Below, in pieces: positions 46,621 through 57,439 of a DNA stretch of 64,000 nt. The notes below the pieces were generated by a model, which worked only from the letters and a program-made list of their open reading frames with translations, had not been told where the DNA came from and did not search any database. The stretch's first letter is position 1. Each line of letters opens with the position of its first letter. The position numbers were made by a program, and so were the translations under genes. Source of the DNA: Jacaranda mimosifolia (taxonomy: Eukaryota; Streptophyta; Magnoliopsida; Lamiales; Bignoniaceae); contig CM032117.1 in assembly GCA_018894105.1 (NCBI GenBank), positions 35,692,501 to 35,756,500 on the forward strand, read 5' to 3'.

Positions 46621-48149
46621 CCCATCAATATTTTTATATACGTGAGATTTAATATTCAAATGCATGATTCACAAATATTATATACTTTTAATTGTTTGTA
46701 TACATGAGATCAACATCAAATATTTTCTAAAAATTAAATACTTGACCTCCAACTCTAATAAACTAATAAAGGCGCCTCTACATAAAAAGCTATAATTGTC
46801 TTTCGATTTTACAAGATAGTTTTAAGAAGTAATGGATTTATAATCCTTGAAATCAATAAAAATGTTTTCTAAAGACTATATATAACATTAAAACAATTAG
46901 ATAATTGTTATCTCTGACGTTGATTACGTGTTGAGTTGAACGAAATAATTTTTTTTCTCAAATTTTTATTCGTTTTCTACATAGATCGTACATTAAATGC
47001 ATGGACTAGCTAAAGCAGATACATTTCTTGAATCATCAGTAAATGGTTGAAGTACTATATATGCAAATGCAATATCATGGTAAGAATTTAGTTGGATAAT
47101 GACCAAAGATTTAAGTGGAGTTGAGCTTTTAGAAGTTTTAAGGCTCATGCTAGGCACCTTTATAAGATTTGAGTTCAAGCTGATAGAACTTATAATTTCA
47201 GACTGTAACCTGATCTCGTATAAAAGTGTCAAGTTAGGAACTTGATCTCATTTAAGAGTATCAACTTTAAACTCAACTTATTTATAATTGAATATAAGAG
47301 TATCAACTTTAAACTTAATTTATTTATAATTGAATATATTCGAATCTGAGCTCATCTATACTAAAAATACAATTTTGATTATCATTATCAATTATATCAT
47401 ATTATTCTTACAATAGAAGTGTAACGGATGTGGATTATTTAAGAATCGAAATTGATTTGCTTTATAAAAAGAAGATATATATCGACCAACTTTTATGAAA
47501 TAGTTTCACGAGATTCAATCAATTGTTTTGATTGTAGAATATTATTGTGATGCTGCTTAGAAACGGAGCAAAGTCTCTTTCAGAAGACAGCAATGTATTG
47601 GCTCGTTTTCCTTTGAATGCATGCAAAGAGATCTTTTCTCCTCTAAGTATCTCCAAGTTTGTGATTTTTGCTAATGATTTTTTGTGCCCAAATTCTCATT
47701 GGGACTCGATATTATACTTTTTAGTCTTAATGAGCGTAGGCTCATTAGGGATTTTTCACCCCACTTTATGGCTTAGCTTGTCCTTTGAGTACTCCTGCCC
47801 TATTACTTAGTTTATTAATTTTAGGTTTGACTCCATTATTAATCAATCAATTGAATTGCCCTTATAGTCAATTTTTTAGAAGCGTCGTATAGAGAAATAG
47901 GAATCTGCATTATCAAATGATTTCTTGCAATTATTTACAGTTTGGTACTACAAAAATTAGAGCATCAGTTATGTTCATTCCGTAACTGATGCTAAAAATT
48001 TATAATTTTAACTAAAAAATTGACCTAGTCAAATTCAAAGTAAATATCTCATAGCTAACCTTCAATACAACCAATCTGTAGCTGATGAATTTTGTTTTAT
48101 ATAGATATATTAAATCTCCTATGATGATAAAATTAATTTGTTGTACTTT
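46621..48149. other. AT-rich spacer, no gene supported
   Basis: AT-rich DNA. A duplicated phrase 'aagagtatcaactttaaactcaactt' / 'aagagtatcaactttaaacttaattt' (47252-47330) is the only local repeat noted. An 87-codon open frame at 47547-47810 has no recognisable domain and no coding-like context. Confidence 0.5.
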
Positions 48150-49101
48150 GGGACTGCGTTTGATACCATCTATTAGCCACTACAAGGATCAATAATTGTG
48201 GCTAATTTGATGTTTGATAGCAGCTATTAAAAATCGGGCCAACCTGCAAAAATCCCTTGGCCCGGCACTGTGCTTTACATTAGCCCCCATTGAAGTATCG
48301 GCCTTGAGGGTGCGATTAATTCTTGGCTCTGTTTTCATCACGTGACGTAAATCTCCCTCAGATTCTCATGACAAATTCCCTTCAAGCCCTTCAATTCTGC
48401 AACCCAAATCGCTCCGATCTCACACATTCAAAATCCCTCTTCTGTGAAAGTCAACATAAGCATAGTTTTCCTCTACTCACGCCACTGATAACCCTAAGAT
48501 TAACCCAGCAAACACCATCCGCGAAGAAGCTACCACTCAATCGAGATTCTTGATGCCCATTTCGACTAGAAGGTTTTTCTTATAGGGCATAGTTTTCCCA
48601 TTCCATTCGGGCATTTTAGTTTCCTTTTTCTAACGAGCTCAGTCTTGATTTCCTCTGCACAATCTTTGATTGGCTTCTTTTGTCTAGCCAATTGAAATGC
48701 ACTCAGTCATAGTACTTCCCATAGAATGGAGCAGCAAAACAAATTAATAAGATGTCCCACCAAATTTAAAATCTAGGCAGCTGGAGTCTGAGGGGAGAGG
48801 GAGCTACGTTTGAGGGATTTGGAACAGGAAATGGGTTTATTCCACTTCACTTTTAATTGCTGGAATTTTTTTATTTTTTATTTTTTTTATTAAGTGTTAG
48901 TCGGGGGATGGGGGCAAAGCTGTCAAGTAAAGATTGTGAGTTGTATCAAACAAACTTGATTGGATAAGTGGAGATTGTAGTATAAGATAGTAGTAGTGTG
49001 CTCTCTTGTGTATCAAACATGAATATACATATTACAATCTCACATAATGTCACAATAATCTAATCTCACCTATTAATGATATACCCTATCAAACGTGGCC
49101 C
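48150..49101. mobile_element. TIR element of about 950 bp, family unassigned
   Basis: The left end GGGACTGCGTTTGATACC and the right end read in reverse (GGGCCACGTTTGATAGGG) are imperfect inverted repeats. 'gtttgata' and 'tatcaaac' words repeat inside both arms. No clear target duplication is visible. The centre (48280-48560) is less AT-rich and holds a 76-codon open frame starting in the 'ggctctgttttcatcacg' area. It is not recognised; it may be captured host sequence. Confidence 0.55.
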
Positions 49102-49572
49102 GGATATATAAGGCTATGGATCAAAAACTAATAAGTTTTGTTGCTTGTAATTTAAAAAAAAAAAAAACATTGTATTTGCTATGAAAATTTGAAGTTATAG
49201 TTACCAAATTAATTTCATAGCAATTTTTCTATAGTATACACATAATGTTTTGGTAGAGTGGAATGAATCAATCTTTCATTTTTGTATCTTATTGAAGAAA
49301 AAGGGTGTTCCTCCATGGATCAAGAATTTTTATTTTCGCGAAGCTATATCATAATCATCCAATAAGAAAGGTTTCGGCCATATTTTCAAATAAACAATGA
49401 GAAAGCATATATTAATTCTAACAATTGATTGCAAAGTTGACACAGGAATGAAGATATTCACAAAAATCACATAAAAAAATAAAAAATAAAAAGGAGTGAG
49501 TTAGACAAAAGACAAAGCAATTTGAAGACCAAAAAAAAAGTGACTTAGACAAGAAAAAAGAAATGAAATTTG
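49102..49572. other. AT-rich spacer
   Basis: No gene or repeat structure recognised apart from poly-A tracts. Confidence 0.5.
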
Positions 49573-49892
49573 TGCCCGTTTGGTTTTATTTTCAAAGCTC
49601 ATTTTCACATTTTCTATTGAAACACGTCGTTTTTTATACATTTTTGTCTAACATCATTTTTATTTTCATTTTCAAAATATATTTTCCAATATCCTACATA
49701 TCTTCTCTCAATAATCTTTATATATTCTCTCTCTATTCCATTATTTCTATTTCTCTATTAAAACCAACATAATTATTACTTTTCCAACAATCTATCCAAC
49801 TAGAAACTAATTTTCAATTCATTTTCATTAACTAACATTTTAAATTTTAGAAATGATGAAAATTAAAAATAAAAATAAAACCAAAGGAGCCC
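49573..49892. mobile_element. MITE, 320 bp, 'TTTGGTTTTATTTT' family
   Basis: The left end GCCCGTTTGGTTTTATTTT and the right end in reverse (GGGCTCCTTTGGTTTTATTTT) are inverted repeats. The interior shares ordered text with 52289-52676 ('tctctcaataatct', 'ccaacaatctatccaa', 'ttttcaattcatttt', 'ctaacattttaaatttta'). It is non-coding. Confidence 0.7.
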
Positions 49893-51164
49893 TTCTTTTC
49901 AGTAGATGAGTGATTATATATACTTGAAATCGAGAGTTCGATTTTTGACATAGCCAAGTTCGACGTGCTAAAAAATGTTGTTTAAGTCAAATATATCCCA
50001 TTGAAATTCAACAAATCAACTCAAATGATTTAACACTCTTAACAATCACTATTCCCACTAAATTGCTGCCATTATTGCTTTTGACAATTGTCGTGGAGGA
50101 TACGACAGTCAAATTTGTTTTAGCGCCTCCTTCTTTGAATTAAGAGAATTATTTCCTTCAATCTCTGCTTGATAAATTTGGCATATATTGTCAATTGATT
50201 GTACATCACTTCAACCCTACCTAAAATTCTACTTTGGTAGTGCTAATTGACGCGTTCCAAATTAAATGCACAGATAATGTTTGGAGCTATGACTATGATA
50301 GAGTATGTTCCTGGAAAAATATTTTTGAGAAATTTTATAAATTTACAAAAAATTGAAATAAAAAAATATATATGTATATTTAAATCAACAATTATCAAAT
50401 TTGACAAATTGAGTTTTTATGTTGATTTGATATTTCACTTCAAGAAAACATGCTTTGCTGACATACGCACAATTATTATTTATTATAACTATTGAATAAG
50501 AAGTATGTTATAAATTAAAATGAACTCTTAGTTCCTGAAAATCAACATTGAAAATACCTTGAAATATAAATGCTTTGAAAAGCAATGTAAAAATATTTAC
50601 TGATAACAATTTCATAAAAATTTGAAAAGCAAATATATTTACAAGTGAAAATGCCATAATGAACTCCAAATATACCCTAATTTCTATTGCTTTGATACAA
50701 AAAGAACCTCCATCGACTCAGAGGAAGATTCTACTTTAAGAATTGCTTAATACAAAACGTTTAAAAAATTATATTTAATTTTCATAAAAAAATAAATGAG
50801 AAGCTCCAAAGGTCTTAGAAAATAATAAATTTAGAAAAATTTAGTGGAGTTGAGATTTCAAAATATTGGATCCAATTTTTGAAAGGTTGAAAGAATTGAT
50901 CTAAAAAAATTTATCTTGTAATCTCAAAATGTCTAATGAAAATTTTCTACTACTGCTGCTACTATTACTAATTATAATAATAATATAAATAGGACCATGG
51001 CTTTTACCGAACACTTTTAGATCTTTAAGCTAATAAGAATAAATAAATGAAATTATTTATACTATTGTGGGCATTATTAGTTTCTTTTTTTAAGGAAAAA
51101 TAAAATAAAATTGTAGTATCATTCAAGTAAATGCTAATTAAGATGGTAAATAGATGAGCTTGTG

Positions 51165-51191
51165 ATATATATATATATATATATATATATT
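51165..51191. repeat. (AT)n microsatellite
   Basis: An uninterrupted 27-base alternating AT run. Confidence 0.95.
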
Positions 51192-51882
51192 GTTACTTGT
51201 AATTCCGTTCCAGTTAACGAAAGAAGTCTAAGTAAAGCACCTCTCATGCATGCATATATAGTATTAATTAAGGATATATAATCATCTTAATTTACACATG
51301 AAAGCTAATTAAGTTAATATATGGAGATCGAGAGCTCACCCATACTTCATACATGTCATAGATTAGACATTATAACTTTCTCTAATGACTATATATCCTA
51401 ATGACTTAATTAATTACCGTACGTGTCATCAATAGAGATCACAAAATTTCTTAACTAATTATACTAATGATTTGCTCGTCATGTTGTAAGTTACATGCAT
51501 ATTTCACATTAAAGAAAGATTAATTGACCTTTCTCTCACACTATAGACTTAAATAATCAACACCACTATTCGTAGTGACTAGTGATTATAAAATAGCATA
51601 ACAACACGTGTGATCATGAATTCTAATATCACATAATCTATGAGGTTTTAATTAGTCATCAATCAAATTAATTAAACTAGAAACATGCAAGTTATATATG
51701 TTGAGTAAAATCAACCTCTTTATAATTAGCTAATTAACCTTTAATTGCCCAGTATCATAAAAACTAAAAATTAAAATATATCTACACTTATCTAATTTGT
51801 GATAAGATAATATTTAACACATCACACATGCATATACAATTTTTACTTACTTAAAAAATATTGTTAAACTTTCGTTATACAA

Positions 51883-51904
51883 GTGTGTGTGTGTGTGTGT
51901 GTGT
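51883..51904. repeat. (GT)11 microsatellite
   Basis: Eleven uninterrupted GT units. Confidence 0.95.
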
Positions 51905-52288
51905 TAAATTGTTAATGTATACATTAATTAATTATTTTTTAAAACTTCTCTATTCGATATTGTTAACAGTTGTTACTTCCTAATCCTAACAATATTAGTA
52001 TTTTGGTTTGTGATCGATGGGTACGTACATCCATCAACCAACATTAAATTTCCTTGACGATTTATGCACTATTATAAGTCCATTAATAAATGGATTTTAT
52101 TAATTTTTTTAATTGATTAAATTAATTTTGGATAAATAAGAAATTAAAATAAAAAATAAATTACATAAACTAGAGTTTACTGCTAAAGGTAAAAAAATTA
52201 GTGCGAATATCAAAAGTCATCCATCCTTAGTGAATTAAAATTGGTAAGAATCCAAGCCACTTTGCAATGTACAAATTAATTCGACACT

Positions 52289-52676
52289 CAGCATGTTTAT
52301 TTATGTTTTCAAATTCATTTTCATTCATGTTTACTATTTGAAAATGAATTATCAACACTTTATCATCATTTTTACCTATATTTTAACTCATCTTCATCTC
52401 AAGACACATTTTTTAATAACATATATATTTTTTTCAATAATCTAAATATATATTTTCTCAATAACCGATATATTTTCTCTCTTTTTTTTTTAATATTATT
52501 ATATTTCTCCACCTATAGGCTATAACCTAACTACTAAACCATGTATAATCATTAATTTTCCAATATACTATCCAAATATAAATTTATTTTCAACTCTTTT
52601 TTCTCTAACTAACTTTTTAAATTTTAAAAATATTCAAAATAAAAATTGAAAATGAAAACATAACCAAACATGCTTT
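52289..52676. mobile_element. MITE, 388 bp, same family as 49573-49892
   Basis: The left end AGCATGTTTATTTATGTTTTC and the right end in reverse (AAAGCATGTTTGGTTATGTTT) form inverted repeats. The interior is homologous to the MITE at 49573. The outermost bases differ between the two, so at least one has a mutated end. Confidence 0.7.
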
Positions 52677-53267
52677 AAGATTTGAATTGTAGAAGCATAA
52701 ATTATGTCAGAAAGACAAGGATCTACGTCCTAGTGAGATACGCATGCAAATCGTGGCCTAGCCCTTCAGCTGTCTGAGATTGTATATAACATTTTGAACA
52801 AAGTAATTAAAGAATTTATTTTAAATTTTAATTTATTTCTTTTCAATCTGATATTGATCACGCGTGTAGTGAATTAATTAATTAAGAGGCCAAATGTTAC
52901 TGCTCAGATGGCTATCATATCAGCACTGACTGCATTTCAAAGAATATATAGAAGGTTATCTAATAATTGGCATCTAATCGGTAGCTATGAGATACTTCCA
53001 TTAATTGTCACCATTTTTGAAATTTATATTCATTCTAACAATTCATGTAGTCATACTTTTTAAAAGTTCATCTTGTGTATTAGTAGTTAGAAATTTGTCT
53101 ATTTTCTCTATTAAGAGGGTTCAAAGTATTATTAGTTTGTTATTTTTGAAAAACAATTTTATGTTTTTTTTAAGATGTTTCTTTTTGTTTTTATTTATAC
53201 ATACACACATTAGAGTTCGAATATGGTAGATTTAAACTCTTAACTTCACAAATAATACGTGAGACCA
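52677..53267. other. AT-rich spacer
   Basis: No supported gene. A 74-codon open frame at 53005-53229 is hydrophobic and low-complexity and is taken as chance. Confidence 0.5.
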
Positions 53268-53537
53268 AGGATGTTTGGATAACTTTATAAGCTCCTCAAA
53301 GTATCTTATAAGATGTTTGAAAGCTTATAAAATACAAAAAAGGTATTTGATAATTTTTTTTAAATAAAAGCTATATAAGCTCATAAAATAAAATATTACA
53401 AACTTATAAACTCTTTTTTTAAAAAAAAAAGGAGTTTCTAACTTATTTTTAGAATTTTAATTAACTCCCTTAATTTTAATGATATTAATTATAAAATTAT
53501 CATGATAATATCTTATAAGTTCCAAAATCTTATTTTA

Positions 53538-55263
53538 CACTAAAACAAATATGATCTTTAGTTACATTAACATAGTGGCATTTTATAAGATAATGACATA
53601 AAACATTAAGATAGTGATAGTCATAAAAGAATGCCACTATAGCATAATATTTGGTGGCATTTGGTTATAAATGACATAAAATTAGTGACATTTAATTAAA
53701 AATATCGAGATACATTTATTTTAAAGATACTTAACTAGTGCCACTAATTTTTTTCTAAAAAATGCCACTAATATGTAGTTATGGTGTCATTTAAAAAAGA
53801 TGTCATAAAGTATTTAGTGGTATTTCCTAGTATAATGACACATAAAGGTAATATAGCGTTAGTCCTAGAAAAATGTCACTATAATGAAATATTTAGTGGC
53901 ACTTGATTATTGAATGACATATAAGATATAACCAAATGCCAACAAAAATGTATTTTGCAGGCATTTAGCTAGTGCCACTAATTTTTCTTAAAAAATGCCA
54001 CTCATATTTATTTATGGTGTCATTTAGGAAAAAATGTCACGAAATATTTTAGTAGCACTAATTTAATGTCATTCCGTAGTGTAGTGACACACAAGAGTAA
54101 TATATTGATAATTATTGAAAAATGCCACTATATTATAATATTTAGTGGCATTTAATTAATCAATGACAAATAAAGATGATGACATTTGATTGAAAATGCC
54201 AACATAAATGTATTTCAAGGACATTCAACCAATGCCACTAATTTTTCTTGAATTTTTTTAATATTATTTAATTATGGTGTCATTTGAAAAAAATGCCACA
54301 AATTATTTAGTGACACTACATAAAAGTAATGTAGTGATAAAGTAATATAAATAAAAATATGCCACAATAGTTAATCAGTACATTAATAATATTTTATAAT
54401 ATAGTCATATATTAAAGTAATATAGTGATAGTAGTAAAAAATAAATAAATCACAATGATATAATATTTAGTGTCAATTGATTAATAAATATTGTAAAAAC
54501 ATAGTGGCCTTTTATTGAAACAACCAACATAATTATATGTTAAAGGCATTTAACTAGTATCAATACCTTTTTTTCAAAAGAAAAAAAGTCACTCATAATT
54601 TAATCATTGATGCAATATAAAAAAATATTGCAAAGTAGATAAATAATAAATAGGTATATCAATAACTATAAAATTTATAAATTTATATATGTATTATCAT
54701 TAATGTATTGATGCCCTATTTGATTTCAGAAAAAATTAGTGTATTTCATATAATAAATTTGAGCGCATTCATATATTTAAATAATTTAGTAAATGTACTT
54801 CCAAATTATACAAATAAATTAATACGTTTAATTATATTGAAAATTGATGGATAGTTTGATAGTAAACTCATATTCTTACAAATAGATGGTTGTGGGTTCG
54901 AATCTTGTAATGATCAATGGAGCCATGTTGGAATCTCACAATTGGAAAGTGGGGTTAGGTTAACATATATATGGGAGTTGGGGTAGGTTAACATTTTTAT
55001 GGCATTTTAATACGTCACTACATGCAATTTTTGTGGCATGTTAGCCTGTCATTTACGGTACTTTTTGTGACATTTTAATATATCATTTAATCCATTTCTT
55101 GTTGCATTTTATTAATGCCACAAAAAGAATAAAATAGTGACATGCCATTAGCTCACCCACCTAGATGTCACTTCTTAAAAATGCAATTATATGCAAAAAT
55201 ATCACTATAATTCTATTTAAATGACATTTTTTAATGCCACTAATATACAATTTTCTTGTAGTG
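53538..55263. mobile_element. Non-autonomous CACTA element, 1726 bp, TTA target duplication
   Basis: It begins CACTAAAACAAATATG and ends CTTGTAGTG. TTA stands on both sides (53535-53537 and 55264-55266), the 3-base duplication typical of CACTA elements. The interior carries many copies of ATGCCACTA/TAGTGGCAT and AATGACAT words in both orientations, dense at both ends, as expected for transposase-binding subterminal repeats. No transposase frame exists, so it would need help in trans. Confidence 0.88.
54848..54904 (+). promoter_or_regulatory. tRNA-like RNA polymerase III A and B boxes (SINE-like)
   Basis: Inside the CACTA element an A-box-like TGGATAGTTTGATAG is followed at tRNA spacing by a perfect B-box GGTTCGAATC (54895-54904). 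This pair heads many plant SINEs. No cloverleaf, no 3' poly-A tail and no target duplication were found, so a SINE head captured in the element is only a suggestion. Confidence 0.3.
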
Positions 55264-55352
55264 TTATTCAAATATTTTTAAAAAAATCTAACATCTTATA
55301 AAATATAAAAATGTATAACTTTTTTAAAATAAATTTAGCAGACACCCTTAAT

Positions 55353-56012
55353 TAGGGATGAGAATCGGATTCGGGTATTGGGGTACCCTACTTGACCCTA
55401 TCGGATATTTCCCATTCGGGTTAGATATTTTTAATCCCCAAATCTGATCGGGTAACTAAGGGGTACCCAACATTTTTTGAGTGGGATATCGGGTAGGCCC
55501 TTTCAATACTCGATACCTGATTGGGTATCCTCATTTTTATTAAATAAAAAATAAAAAAATTCTAGTTATACTAATAAAAAATAGTCCAACATTCACTTTC
55601 TTATTTGGATTTTAATGATTTTGAGTAGTGAGTTGTGATGAAATATTATTGTAATTTTGTGAAGTGTAAAGTTGAATTGTAAACTTGTGATGAATAGAAA
55701 ATTATGATAATATTAATAAAATATTATTATCAATATATGATGTATATTATGTGTTAAAAATTAATGTTTACATTTAAATTTTAAAATTACATATTAAGTG
55801 AGATTTAAAATGTGTAAACAGTGAAATGAAGTGCTATCAATTGATTCACCTTTTTATTTATACATATCCCAAGAAATACTTGACCCTAATGAATATCCTG
55901 ATGGATACTGACGGAGATTGAAAATTGGGTATCGAAAAATAATACCCAAACCCTCGAGTATGCGTAGTGGAGTATTCCCAGGGGTACCCGATCACGGCCC
56001 ACCCCACTCCTA
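55353..56012. mobile_element. Non-autonomous hAT element, 660 bp
   Basis: The left end TAGGGATGAGAATCGG and the right end in reverse (TAGGAGTGGGGTGGGCCG) are related inverted ends. The flanks CCCTTAAT (55345-55352) and CTCTTAAT (56013-56020) match at 7 of 8 bases as an 8-bp target duplication. Subterminal GGGTA/TACCC words (gggtaccc, gggtattgg) recur at both ends. There is no transposase. It landed at the right edge of the MITE ending at 55347. Confidence 0.85.
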
Positions 56013-56020
56013 CTCTTAAT

Positions 56021-56911
56021 CTTATAATTTAGATGACAACTGGCTTTTAGAATATAAAAATGACGTGCTAAAAGGATCCCACTTTCACTACTTCGACAAC
56101 GATGTGACGGAGGAAGACTCCTTGTTGACTTGGATAGACGAAGACTCTTTCAGTCTTTCTTCTACCTCGGAAATTAATTCAATCAAAGTGGGGAGCCTTT
56201 CTTGACTCGCGGGTTGACTTAAAAAACATTATTTAAAAAAATGAATTTTACCTCGTACTTATTTAAAAATTTGAAGATGAGGTGTTTAAGAGTAAAAAAG
56301 TAATAAACACGTGTTCTAGGAACTAAACTAATTTACACTCATTCTTTTAATATTTTAATATCGCTTGACTATATGGTGATATTCGTCTTTGTTATGTATA
56401 CTTTTTACATGAATTTGACTTATCTTTTGTTATTTTATTGAATTCAATGCTAAAATATGTTTGAATATGTTATTAAATAATTATAGTCTCACTGATATAA
56501 ATCTCACACATATAAAATAAAATTAGGAATTCAAACATGCCAAACATCTTACTATCAGACATCTAACGTGCATGTATTTTTAATAAAAAAAAAGATATTG
56601 TTAGATAATTTGGATTAAACTACATAGTGTTGGCTTGATTATTGAACAAAAATTTAAAATACATACTTTTTTTATTAATTATTAGAAGTCAATAAAATCT
56701 TAAAATATCATTATTGCAAAAAATAGTGTTTCCAAATAGATGTACAATTTATCAAATTTAAGAAAGTTTGTTTTGAAAAACTTTATAATGAAAATCAAAA
56801 TTTTCCCTTTTGTCATCCCTAAAAATAATATTATTAATAAAATTCCATCATTGTTAATAATAAAATTAAATATATATAAGTATTTGAAGAACATAAGTAG
56901 GTGAAGTTTTG
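56021..56911. other. AT-rich 5' flank of the receptor gene
   Basis: No gene is supported. The minus-strand open frame at 56700-56894 is AT-driven and hydrophobic without a domain. Confidence 0.5.
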
Positions 56912-57310
56912 AACACCTAGAATTAAACTCGAGTTCGATAGGCTAAAGTTCAAATTTAAAGAAGCTTTAGCACGAATCGAGCCTACCTCGAGTCAACTCC
57001 ACTCAACTTGTACCCCTAAACAAAAATATTGTTCACGAATATACTACTTGACTCAAAATCAAATATTTTAAAATATAAAAATTAGGATTTTTTTAATGAT
57101 AATAAAAGATTTGACATTCCAACCGAACCATAAATCCCATGTTATTATAAAAAAAAATAATGATAATAAATACGTGGACTTTCAAACACTTATAATTAAA
57201 TTCAAGTTTGATAGGCTAATGTTCAAACCCAAAAAAAGCTTAAACCCAAGTCAAGTATAACTCCAGTTGACTCCACTCAACTTGCATCTATAAATAAAAA
57301 TATTGTTCAG
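56912..57310. repeat. Direct repeat in the RLP promoter (2 x about 125 bp)
   Basis: 56912-57036 and 57185-57310 share 'aattaaa.tc.agtt.gataggcta', 'tgactccactcaactt' (first copy 'tcaactccactcaactt') and 'aaaaatattgttca', offset by about 273 bases. Only the second copy contains TATAAATA (57290-57297). It is a local duplication just upstream of the receptor gene. Confidence 0.75.
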
Positions 57311-57363
57311 TTTTCAAAGGATAGTTAAGGAATTAACATCTCACTACTCCGAAATCTCATGTT

Positions 57364-57370
57364 TATATAA
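57364..57370 (+). promoter_or_regulatory. Candidate TATA box of the RLP gene
   Basis: TTTATATAAG lies about 75 bases upstream of the ATG, giving a predicted 5' leader of roughly 40-45 bases. An alternative TATAAATA stands at 57290-57297 and would give a leader of about 115 bases. Confidence 0.5.
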
Positions 57371-57439
57371 GATTCGAAATACTGAATCCTATAAAGTTCA
57401 CCCAGACCATTTCCCATACTACTACAGGGAGAAACAAAC

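Larger units (their letters stand above)
49893..52288. other. AT-rich spacer with microsatellites
   Basis: No gene supported. It contains (AT)n at 51165-51191 and (GT)11 at 51883-51904, and a B-box-like 'gagttcgattttt' near 49934 without a supporting RNA structure. Confidence 0.55.
53268..55347. mobile_element. TIR MITE split by a CACTA element
   Basis: The left end AGGATGTTTGGATAACTTTA with 'cttataagctcctc..gtatcttataagatgttt' matches the MITE at 7670. The right end in reverse (GGGTGTCTGCTAAATTTATT) is its partner. Removing 53538-55263 plus one TTA restores a MITE of about 350 bp. Confidence 0.65.

Noticed and set aside
49925..49950. B-box-like 'gagttcgattttt' as a tRNA gene
   Set aside because: No A-box at the right distance and no cloverleaf can be drawn.
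54848..54920. tRNA gene
   Set aside because: A and B boxes are present but acceptor and anticodon stems do not pair; kept only as a SINE-like promoter suggestion.
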